From CAYMUR01 sp964393615 (GTDB lineage Bacteria > Planctomycetota > Planctomycetia > Pirellulales > Pirellulaceae): a DNA stretch of 38,946 nt. The translations under genes were made by a program, and so were the position numbers. Of the stretch, positions 8,202-15,690 are shown piece after piece. The stretch's first letter is position 1; each line of letters begins with the position of its first letter. The stretch is from the NCBI GenBank assembly GCA_964393615.1, contig CAYMUR010000047.1, positions 1 to 38,946 of the forward strand, read 5' to 3'. The notes beneath the pieces are model-generated. The model searched no databases, was not told the origin of the DNA, and saw only the letters and a program-made list of their open reading frames with translations.

Positions 8202-8816
8202 ATGTGTCCTGATTTTATGTCAAGCGGTTTGCTCCGAACGTGTCGCCAATGCGTTCGCTGTGTAACACTTCTCGCTTACCTTTTGGTAACATCCGGTGTT
8301 TCCCTACCGCAAATTGGATTCGAGCCGAAACAAGCTTCGGAATCCTTTCCCTGCGCAGGCCGAGGCTGTGGCTGCGCAACCGCCGAACAATGTTGGCGAC
8401 AATGTTGTTGTACTTCATTAGAAAATCGTTTGGGCTGGGCCAACCAAAAGAAGATTCAACCACCGGAATGGATTGCACATTTTCCCGGTGAAGTATCTCG
8501 CCCCCCCGACAGGAATCACCGTCGTGCCAACTGTAGTTCCGAGCAACCAGTCACATGTGCTCATGCTTCTCAAAACGCCTCGACGAGTCCAAAAACTCAA
8601 CCGATGACTTTCGTAGGTTCGTTACGATGCAAAGGAAGTGCTGCGGGATGGCTTGTTACTGGAAGCGATGCGCCCCTTTTGCTGCCTCTAGATCTCAGAT
8701 GGGATGATCGCTTTTGTGGCAAAGTGTGCGTGGTGACTTTTCAACCAAGAGCGTACCTCTATCCTCCTCCTCTACCTCCGCCGAAAATCACCATTCGGCT
8801 GCTGTTAAGAAAACTA
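8202..8816 (+). CDS. Cys-rich exported protein of unknown function (3' end in assembly gap)
   Basis: At least 205 codons are open from ATG 8202 up to the N run, so the C-terminus is missing. The N-terminus has a basic start and a hydrophobic stretch (TLLAYLLVTSGVSLP, about residues 24-38), consistent with export or one membrane anchor. A dense cysteine block follows: PCAGRGCGCATAEQCWRQCCC at about residues 50-70. A middle Cys-containing stretch has SLRCKGSAAGWL, and a proline-rich end reads YLYPPPLPPP just before the gap. I have the impression that CGC-xxAEQCW-xxCCC blocks recur in planctomycete hypothetical proteins, but I know no named domain or assigned function. The cysteines could bind metal or form disulfides; both are inference. 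ATG 8217 is an alternative start. Composition and length make it more likely real than chance. Confidence 0.68.
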
Positions 8817-8826
8817 NNNNNNNNNN
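8817..8826. other. Assembly gap (10 N)
   Basis: A second run of exactly ten N. It cuts the 3' end of the Cys-rich gene; how much sequence is missing is unknown. Unlike the first gap, I see no shared word at its two edges. Confidence 0.98.
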
Positions 8827-8953
8827 GCCATATTTTCTTCAACGGTCAACACCTAGCACCACTGTCTCATTTATCTTGTGGTTTCGTTGCGCTTACGGTT
8901 TCACCTTAGACCTAACGTGCGCCACAGTAGTATTTTTTTGGAGAGTCTTGACG

Positions 8954-9646
8954 TTGTTAACAACACGGCGTCCTGTAGACAACACCGGCTTCACGCTTGT
9001 CGAATTGCTGGTGGTGATAGCAATTATCAGTCTCTTGGTTGGACTGCTGCTGCCCGCGGTGCAAAGTGCACGCGCGGCAGCCCGGCGAACCAAGTGCATG
9101 AATAATATGCGACAAATCGGCATTGCGGTCCACAATTTTACGACTGCCCACGACGGTCTTTTTCCTCGTACATACCATGACAGTGATCAAGAATCCTGGA
9201 TTTACACATTGGCAGCCCATATCGAAAACGTTGACAAAACCCGCATTTGTCCGAATGATCCACATGATCGTACGCGACTTGCAAATAAAGGGACTAGTTA
9301 CGTGATTAGCGAGTATGTGGCCAAAGACAGTCCACAATCGGTAGCGAAAATCGACTACCTGGAATCAACTTCACGGACCATCATTGTCTTTGAAGGTTCC
9401 GATGCCAGGGATCCTGAATCCTTTTATTTCGAACATGTCCACCCATCCATCTGGTTTGCAACTAGCGCCCTACCGACCTGGGTCAAGTTAACGCGTGACA
9501 TCCAACCCAACCGGCATGAGGGCGAGTTGGCACATTATCTTTTTGCCGACGGACACGTGGAACCGATTGCCGCTCAAATTATCCACCAATGGGCTGATGC
9601 AGGGTACAATTTTTCCTTACCAGGTCATGCCAAGATTCCACATTGA
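8954..9646 (+). CDS. DUF1559-like protein with type IV pilin/pseudopilin N-terminus
   Basis: About 230 aa. The N-terminus carries a prepilin peptidase site and methylation motif, GFTLVELLVVIAIISLLVGLLLPAV, followed by SARAAARRTKCMNNMRQIGIA, hallmark of the planctomycete DUF1559 family of secreted pseudopilin-like proteins. The C-terminus keeps the family's H-x-FADGH signature (HYLFADGHVEP). It is short for DUF1559, which often exceeds 300 aa. I chose TTG 8954, eight nt after GGAGAG (8940-8945); TTG 8948 is an alternative, and both put the cleavage site about 10 residues from the N-terminus. The frame is open back to the gap, but upstream residues look non-coding. It precedes two PEP-CTERM genes on the same strand, the first starting 20 nt after its stop, so cotranscription is likely. 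Confidence 0.85.
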   Translation: MLTTRRPVDNTGFTLVELLVVIAIISLLVGLLLPAVQSARAAARRTKCMNNMRQIGIAVHNFTTAHDGLFPRTYHDSDQESWIYTLAAHIENVDKTRICPNDPHDRTRLANKGTSYVISEYVAKDSPQSVAKIDYLESTSRTIIVFEGSDARDPESFYFEHVHPSIWFATSALPTWVKLTRDIQPNRHEGELAHYLFADGHVEPIAAQIIHQWADAGYNFSLPGHAKIPH

Positions 9647-9666
9647 ATCGCAGAGAGAGACCAAAA

Positions 9667-10803
9667 ATGAAATCGACCATACCGTTTGTTCTCACCGTAC
9701 TTGCCAGTACGTTAGTGGCTCCGACAACCGCCTTAGGGCATGGCATTCCTATCAACGTTTTTGTAGGCACCCAGAACCAACTTGAAATCCCTTTTGATTT
9801 TGATCACGGAAAGTTTAGTGATTTTGGAGGTTACATCTTCTCCAATTCACCAGCTGTAGGCGTATCACACCCAAGCAATGGTCTGCCTGATGGCAGCCAA
9901 CTCAAAGTGAATATCGCGCGTGGCCTGCTCTACTGGGATGGAACGGCAGTCGTTCCAACCTCATCTACGTTGACTGTTTTTGCACCCGTGAAAGACGGTT
10001 TTGGTAATACCAACACCAGTCCAATTAGCCAGTACGACGTTAACGCTAACTCCGGGTTTCAAAGCGGGATGGTGTGGGGAACCTATCAAACTGATCCGTT
10101 TTTTTGGGAAACACATAGCGAATTCTTATTGTCATCCGGATCTCCGCCAGGAATTTATGGAATCGCTCTACAATTTTCCTCGCCGGGGTTAGTAAGCTCT
10201 AACCCTTTAATGGTTCCATTTGTATTCGGCGCCAATGGCCAATTCAACACCGATACAGGAGTCAATGCTCTTGAAACGCACCTCGATTCGTCCAACGTCC
10301 ACCAATGGATTTCCACGTTATCTTCAGCAGAGTGGAACTCCGTTTCCAATTGGTCACCAAGTGGACAACCCATAGCAAATTGGGAAGTCGAACTACACAA
10401 CACAACTCTCCATTTTCAAACAGCAGAAGTCGGTAACAATTCCATTGTTTCCAGTATCCACGTGATTGGCGATGCAGCACCCATGCGTTTACTCATTGGT
10501 GACAACGTCGGATTGACTGTTAGTAACAACGTAAACCTCGGTCGTAACGCTGAGTTATTTTTAAATGGAGGTACACTAACAACAACATTGCTGACTCTCG
10601 CACCAGCTTCGTTGCTTTCTGGCGAAGGTACCATTGTCGGTGATATAAATGTCAATGGTGGCATCCTGTCTCCTGCACCTATCAATTTCCTTAAGAGCGG
10701 AGGTATAGCTACTGTTCAATCTCCAGAACCATCCAGTCTGCAACTTCTTTGTGTAGCACTCTTGGTTCTGACCAATTTTAGCCGACATGGACGACCACAA
10801 TAG
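9667..10803 (+). CDS. PEP-CTERM sorting-domain surface protein
   Basis: A 378-aa exported protein. Start ATG 9667 follows a purine-rich GAGAGA at 9653-9658 and opens a clear signal peptide (MKSTIPFVLTVLASTLVAP, cleavage near TALGHG). The C-terminus is a PEP-CTERM anchor: SPEPSS, then a hydrophobic helix (LQLLCVALLVLTNF) and a basic tail SRHGR. In other bacteria such tails are recognised by exosortase/archaeosortase-type enzymes and the proteins end up at the cell surface or in exopolysaccharide. Residues about 290-350 have the repeat-like pattern GGTLTTTLLTLAP...LSGEGTIVGDINVNGGILSP, common in autotransporter-like and PEP-CTERM surface proteins. The N-terminal part has no recognisable domain. 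No exosortase gene lies in this window. Confidence 0.82.
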   Translation: MKSTIPFVLTVLASTLVAPTTALGHGIPINVFVGTQNQLEIPFDFDHGKFSDFGGYIFSNSPAVGVSHPSNGLPDGSQLKVNIARGLLYWDGTAVVPTSSTLTVFAPVKDGFGNTNTSPISQYDVNANSGFQSGMVWGTYQTDPFFWETHSEFLLSSGSPPGIYGIALQFSSPGLVSSNPLMVPFVFGANGQFNTDTGVNALETHLDSSNVHQWISTLSSAEWNSVSNWSPSGQPIANWEVELHNTTLHFQTAEVGNNSIVSSIHVIGDAAPMRLLIGDNVGLTVSNNVNLGRNAELFLNGGTLTTTLLTLAPASLLSGEGTIVGDINVNGGILSPAPINFLKSGGIATVQSPEPSSLQLLCVALLVLTNFSRHGRPQ

Positions 10804-10884
10804 GTTCACTCAACCCATGACTGAACCGTGACAAATGAAAGATGTTTTTACAAGATTAGACCGTTTACTTAAAAGGAAGAACAA

Positions 10885-11526
10885 ATGATCAGACATTTAT
10901 TTTTTAGTTTTCTTGCATTATCCCTTACGTGCAACGTGGGCAATGCTGCTACATTTCAGGCTGTGTTGTCGAACTCCTATGTCGTCAACAATGGAAATGT
11001 GTTCTCAACTTCTGGCGCAACAGGAACTGTCGTTGTGAATTTGATGCCGGTTGCCAATCCGGTCAACACGACACTCAGTTATCAAATCCAACTGAACGGA
11101 TTAGATCTTGATGGAATGCAGACAACTGATGCGGCTGATAACGTGACCGCCATTCATTTCCACGATATCACCCGTATGCCTAATGGTGATCCCAACCCTG
11201 ATTCCGACACGGTAGGAACACGACACGAGTTAAACATCTTTGGATTTCCCAGAGAAGACGATGCGGACATGGTATTCGATGCCAGCACGGGAACAGTAAT
11301 CGGACTCTGGGATAGTTCCGATGTCAATCCTGATATGCCTGCGACCGGAATTCCTGCAGATATCGTGGATGAACTCAACGGTAGAAAAATGTTTCTGATG
11401 GTTCATACCACAGAGTTTCCCAAAGGTGCGATCGGCGGACTCCTCATACCAGAACCGGGATGCCTGACACTGTTATTGAGCGGCAGCTGCCTTTTGGCAA
11501 TTTTGGCCGGTCGACGACGTAGTTAG
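10885..11526 (+). CDS. CHRD domain-containing PEP-CTERM protein
   Basis: A 213-aa exported protein. ATG 10885 follows a good ribosome binding site, AAGGAAG, about 6 nt upstream. Signal peptide MIRHLFFSFLALSLTCNVGNA is followed by a CHRD domain (named after chordin), recognised by AIHFHDITRMPNGDPN in the middle and MFLMVHTTEFPKGAIGGLL near the end, the two conserved His-containing edges of the fold. The C-terminus is IPEPGCLTLLLSGSCLLAI then AGRRRS, a PEP-CTERM anchor. CHRD domains are found in secreted proteins of many bacteria; no enzymatic activity is known for them. It lies 81 nt after the other PEP-CTERM gene and may share its transcript. Confidence 0.87.
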   Translation: MIRHLFFSFLALSLTCNVGNAATFQAVLSNSYVVNNGNVFSTSGATGTVVVNLMPVANPVNTTLSYQIQLNGLDLDGMQTTDAADNVTAIHFHDITRMPNGDPNPDSDTVGTRHELNIFGFPREDDADMVFDASTGTVIGLWDSSDVNPDMPATGIPADIVDELNGRKMFLMVHTTEFPKGAIGGLLIPEPGCLTLLLSGSCLLAILAGRRRS

Positions 11527-11651
11527 CCACCGGCTGAACGACTGGAGCCCACCTCGTCTACCGAAGCTAATCTTTGATTCCCTGGGGCTGCCCTTGCCTG
11601 TCTTACCAACAGCTTAGGCAGGCCCCTACCAGCGGTAGCCGAAACTTGCCC

Positions 11652-11675
11652 CATCACCAGAGAAATCTGGTGATG
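11652..11675. terminator. Perfect hairpin with GAAA loop, possible bidirectional terminator or RNA element
   Basis: CATCACCAGA (11652-11661) and TCTGGTGATG (11666-11675) pair perfectly over 10 bp around a GAAA tetraloop (GNRA class). It lies between the convergent CHRD gene (stop 11526) and the lipoprotein gene (stop 11874), a natural place for a terminator. There is no T-run on either side, so intrinsic termination is not assured; it could instead stabilise a 3' end. The rest of the 347-bp spacer holds no gene; a second weaker stem (11596-11602 with 11617-11623) lies just before it. Confidence 0.45.
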
Positions 11676-11873
11676 ACATGGACGGATGAGCATGCAGTGT
11701 GAGGCGAATTCGATGCCCAAGATAAAAGACCCTACTCGAGTTCACAACCAGCGCCCAGGTTTTGCCTGGACAAACGACATGATTTACCGACGACGACAAC
11801 CTGGTGATTTCCAATCATGAAAACCTGACAAATTCTCTTGGTATCCGTTCCAGGGCCACAGCACAGCTCACTT

Positions 11874-12449
11874 TTATCCGTCTCGCCCCTTGGACTGTTT
11901 GTTTGAGCTGCCCGCTGCAGAAACGCTTTTGTCGGCAGAAGACTCCACGACGGCTCTTTGCTGCATAGGTGGCCTGTGCAACCAGGCCGTCAGCGTAGGG
12001 CCACCATGAGCTAAATGCGCTCCAGAAAAATACTCAACCCGACGGACGTGTTCTTGCAAGTCATACCGAACCTCTGCCCGCACGTCTTCTCCATCTAACG
12101 CGCCTTCGAGTGGGGTTCCCACAACTTCCCACAAACCTAAGGTTAATACGTCCGCCACGGCATGTAGTCCCGCGCGTCCCACTCGACAGGGCCGAGAATA
12201 ACCTTGCTTGAAAGCAAAGATATCCTTCAAGCCGCTTTCGTCTTGTGAGGCATAAACCGGTGGACCTAACTCCGCGATGACTTGTGACCGTGGAATACCA
12301 GGTGTAAGCACCGTCAAATTTTTCTTTTCCGGAGCACGTGTGGCCATCATCACGGAACAACCCGTAGAAGTTCCTAACAGTAAGGTCGCCAGGACCAGTG
12401 GAAACAGTCGAACGCCGGAACTTGCGGCTGCTCTGATAAAAAACATCAC
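11874..12449 (-). CDS. Hypothetical outer-membrane lipoprotein, SmpA/OmlA-like pattern
   Basis: A 191-aa protein with a lipoprotein signal: hydrophobic VRLFPLVLATLLLG then the lipobox STGC with Cys31, followed by Ser, which in proteobacterial rules favours the outer membrane. Just after, LTPGIPRSQVIAELGPPVYAS resembles the start of SmpA/OmlA (BamE-like) repeats, where a short helix ending in LGPP is typical. A second conserved-looking block reads ADVLTLGLWEVVGTPLEGA, a pattern I associate with uncharacterised bacterial lipoproteins. The C-terminal 40 residues are Ser/Gln-rich and likely disordered. Start could be the first or second Met. Binding partner unknown; no operon partner, since neighbours are convergent (CHRD gene) and divergent. 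Confidence 0.72.
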   Translation of the reverse strand: MMFFIRAAASSGVRLFPLVLATLLLGTSTGCSVMMATRAPEKKNLTVLTPGIPRSQVIAELGPPVYASQDESGLKDIFAFKQGYSRPCRVGRAGLHAVADVLTLGLWEVVGTPLEGALDGEDVRAEVRYDLQEHVRRVEYFSGAHLAHGGPTLTAWLHRPPMQQRAVVESSADKSVSAAGSSNKQSKGRDG

Positions 12450-13276
12450 AGGGACTCGTGATTACTAGAAAATATTCAGGCAAGTAACAGAAAACTCGAG
12501 AGACCGAGCCTTTCGAGTTCCAGACCGTACTGAATCCTTTCACCCGAGTAAAGACCGTTGAAATGAATGCACCGGCTGACATAACTTTTGACCTTCGCCT
12601 GGATACTGTTTAGGAACATTTACCGTGCAGAGAGCCAAACTTACCGTCGATGGCCCCGGAGGACAAAACACTTGATATCACGTCCAACAGGCAGTGCTGG
12701 CACCGAACTCAATGATAAGTCTTTACACGCGCGGATGACGGTATCTGCGGTTTCCGATAGCAGAGCATAATAAACCGACCCAAGTGGGTGTCATTTTAAA
12801 AAAAATCTCCAACCAATAAATCACGTTTACTGATTTCCTCTTATCCCATTTTGTAGTGCTGCGATGCTTCCTTTTCGAAACGAACCATTCCCTCTTCGGG
12901 TCGGATGTCCACCTAAACCACAACACGAATATTGACAACATTCACCTCTGCCACAAACGTCTGGCAGTTGCCAACACCGTCGACACACTCGTACAAACCG
13001 ATCGGGAACAGATAACTAACGGCAGGGCTCCAAACAGACCAACTAGGTTTCACACGATCATGACCGAAGAGCCCGTGATTCGATGTAGAACAAGTGTCCT
13101 CCAATGTATCCATCCACATATTTCGTTGCTGAAAAGTCTCAACGACCAGCGTTAAGCCACACTCATTTTGACCGACGTCGTTTAAAGTTGCCCACCTCCG
13201 GTTACAGGATTTAGACTATTCTGAAAGAATGACAGTCACAGCTTGACTTTTATAGCAATCAGACCTCGAGGACATT
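12450..13276. other. 827-bp divergent spacer
   Basis: Lies between the 5' ends of the lipoprotein and the propeller-cytochrome genes, so both promoters should be here. Overlapping short frames on both strands around 12720-13155 have no motif I recognise and no clear ribosome binding site. An A-rich stretch occurs near 12795-12810. I see no RNA gene or strong hairpin. Confidence 0.45.
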
Positions 13277-15646
13277 ATGAGGACACGTATACTGTTCGTT
13301 CATTGCTTGCTTTGCTTCATGGTCGGATCTGTTGGCAGCGGTGCCCTACCTCGCGTCATGGTCAATGGCCTGCAATTGGAACAACTTGCGGAGCAGCCTG
13401 AAATCGTGACTCCCGTAGGCAGTTCGTTCGACAACCAAGGACGACTCTTAGTCGTTGAATCTCATACACACCAACGGGCAGATGGTTACCCAGGTCCCGC
13501 ATTTGATCGGATACGGGCTTTTGAGGATTCCAACGGCGATGGACAATTAGATCGCTGGAGCACTTACGCAGAAGGTTTCCGTTTCGCGATGAATTTAGCG
13601 ACCCATCCAAACGGTGACGTCTATGTTGTCACGCGAAGTGACGTACACTTGCTTCGCGATATTGACGGCGACGGACAGGCTGACCAGAACAAGAAAATAG
13701 TACGTCTCCAAACGGTAGCCGATTACCCACATAATGGACTATCTGGGATTGTCGTTATACCACAACGAGGTGAGCTTTATCTCGGACTTGGTGAAAATTC
13801 TGGAGCCGCCTTTCGTCTTATCGCTGCTGACGGCAGTATGTGTGACGGAATAGGTGGCGCTGGCAAGGTCTTTCAGATGAACCTGGCAGGAGAGAAAGTC
13901 AAACAGTTTGCCACCGGATTTTGGAACCCTTTTTCAATTTGCTATTTTCGGGGAACCCTGTTTACCGTCGATAACGACCCACACGCCCGTCCACCCTGCC
14001 GGTTGTTACATGTGCAGGCGGGCAGTGATTTTGGTTTCCGATTTGAATACAATTCTTCGGGGGCGCATCCTTTGCAGGCATGGGATGGAGAATTACCAGG
14101 CACAGATCCCATGGTTTGCGGTACGGGCGAAGCTCCTTGTGCAGTCGTTCGGCATCAAGGTGCACTCTGGGTTGCAAGCTGGGGAGACCACCGCATCTCC
14201 CGCTACGATCTCATTCCTAATGGAAATTCGTACAAAGCCAGGCGGCAGATTGTCGTTCAAGGAACCGACGATTTCCGCCCTACTGGAATGACTCTTGGTG
14301 CTGATGGAAATCTCTATTTCACCGATTGGGTAAAACGTGACTATGCAGTCCACCGCACAGGGAAAATCTGGCGACTCTCATTCAAGACAACGGCAAACAC
14401 CGACAAAGAGGTTCCGACGAATCACCAAGGCATACAAAAGACGGCCGTCTGGAATGCAGCCCAACAGCAGGACTTGGAATCCATTGTCTGGCAAGATTTA
14501 AACGACCCGGTTCAACGTTTGGAACACCTGAAAGCACTTCGCTGGAAAGGCATTGAAAACCCTGTCCCATTATTACGACAAACTTTGAAGGATCCCCATC
14601 CGGACGTACGCCTGTTTGCTGTGCGCTGGATTTGCGATCAGCATATGGACGAATTGCGAAATCCTGTTTCCGACCTGCTCGCAGATCCTCAAATTTCTGA
14701 ACGTGACTACCTTTGCATTCTATCAGCCGTTGACTGGCTTTCCGAGGACCGGAAGCCACGAACCAAAGACATTGCCGATGGACTTTTAGCACGTGAGGTT
14801 CGCAATTCAAAACGCTCGCCGCAAACCCGTGCGCTCGCTTTACGATTAATTGCCCCGGACCACTCCGACGTGACCTTTCATCGACTCGAGACATTCCTTC
14901 AATCTCCTCACAAACCACTTCGGCGCGAAGCCATCAGAACCCTCAACGAAAAAACATCGCCCCAGCGATTTAACATGCTGGCCCAATTTGTCCGTGACAA
15001 ACAACAGCAAACAGCGCACCGCGCCGATGCCCTCGTGGGACTGTCGGCAGATGTCAGTACCTATCAATCACTCTTTACAGAATTCGCTAACGGTAACAAT
15101 CCTGTTTTAGCAGTGGAAGCGGCGCGCATTCTTCGTCTCGCCGGCTTGACAGCCCCAACGGTCGAAAAAAAACCTCCGGCCAACGACCGAAAGGCTTGGC
15201 AAAAAATTCTGGCCACACCAGGAGATGCGGCGTCAGGCCGACGGCTGTTTTTCAGCCATGTCGGTGCAAAATGCAGCATCTGCCATCGGCATGGAGGTCG
15301 CGGAGGGCAGATAGGACCTGACTTAACTCATCTGGCAAAAAGTTCGAGCCGCAAACAAATCATCACATCGGTGCTGTTACCAAGCCAGGAGATAGCTCCC
15401 CGTTACCAACCTTGGGTGCTAACGACCTACGCTGGCAAGCAATATGCCGGACTACGTATTGCCCAGGGAGGCGATAATGGAAACGAACGTTATTACGACG
15501 CGGAGGGAAAGATTTTTGAATTGAAAGCCAACGACATTGAATTCCGCAATACCCGCGCCACGTCCATCATGCCGGACGGACTTGAAAAAACAATTTCGAT
15601 CACCGACCTGCGTGATCTCGTCACGTTTCTTCTGTCCATTCGTTAA
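13277..15646 (+). CDS. PVC-type heme-binding CxxCH protein: sugar-dehydrogenase-like propeller, HEAT-like region and cytochrome c
   Basis: A 789-aa exported protein. ATG 13277 follows GAGG at 13267-13270 and opens a signal peptide (MRTRILFVHCLLCFMVG). Residues about 40-370 form a six-bladed propeller of the glucose/sorbosone dehydrogenase type (TPVGSSFDNQGRLLVVES, GFRFAMNLATHPNGDVYV, LSGIVVIPQRGELYLGLGE, FRPTGMTLGADGNLYFTDW), with EF-hand-like DSNGDGQLD and DIDGDGQAD loops. A helical region with LKDPHPDVRLFAVRWI suggests HEAT-type repeats. The C-terminus is the Pirellula/Verrucomicrobium-type heme domain: CSICH at 666-670 binds heme c, and Met765 in IMPDGLEKTIS is the likely axial ligand. It probably oxidises a sugar or alcohol in the periplasm and passes electrons to the attached heme; the substrate is unknown. 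The gene converges on the DUF1501 gene 44 nt away. Confidence 0.92.
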   Translation: MRTRILFVHCLLCFMVGSVGSGALPRVMVNGLQLEQLAEQPEIVTPVGSSFDNQGRLLVVESHTHQRADGYPGPAFDRIRAFEDSNGDGQLDRWSTYAEGFRFAMNLATHPNGDVYVVTRSDVHLLRDIDGDGQADQNKKIVRLQTVADYPHNGLSGIVVIPQRGELYLGLGENSGAAFRLIAADGSMCDGIGGAGKVFQMNLAGEKVKQFATGFWNPFSICYFRGTLFTVDNDPHARPPCRLLHVQAGSDFGFRFEYNSSGAHPLQAWDGELPGTDPMVCGTGEAPCAVVRHQGALWVASWGDHRISRYDLIPNGNSYKARRQIVVQGTDDFRPTGMTLGADGNLYFTDWVKRDYAVHRTGKIWRLSFKTTANTDKEVPTNHQGIQKTAVWNAAQQQDLESIVWQDLNDPVQRLEHLKALRWKGIENPVPLLRQTLKDPHPDVRLFAVRWICDQHMDELRNPVSDLLADPQISERDYLCILSAVDWLSEDRKPRTKDIADGLLAREVRNSKRSPQTRALALRLIAPDHSDVTFHRLETFLQSPHKPLRREAIRTLNEKTSPQRFNMLAQFVRDKQQQTAHRADALVGLSADVSTYQSLFTEFANGNNPVLAVEAARILRLAGLTAPTVEKKPPANDRKAWQKILATPGDAASGRRLFFSHVGAKCSICHRHGGRGGQIGPDLTHLAKSSSRKQIITSVLLPSQEIAPRYQPWVLTTYAGKQYAGLRIAQGGDNGNERYYDAEGKIFELKANDIEFRNTRATSIMPDGLEKTISITDLRDLVTFLLSIR

Positions 15647-15690
15647 AGTACACGGTTGGCTGTAAAATCCAGAATATCAGCGACTAACTG

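Noticed and set aside
8827..8947. Start of the pseudopilin-like gene inside or before the second gap
   Set aside because: The frame is open to the gap but the residues upstream of 8948 do not look like a pilin leader; the GGAGAG at 8940 and the GFTLVELL motif favour TTG 8954 or 8948.
12720..13155. Overlapping short frames on both strands in the 827-bp spacer
   Set aside because: Both strands have similar-length frames with no motifs; that is what non-coding sequence of this composition gives.
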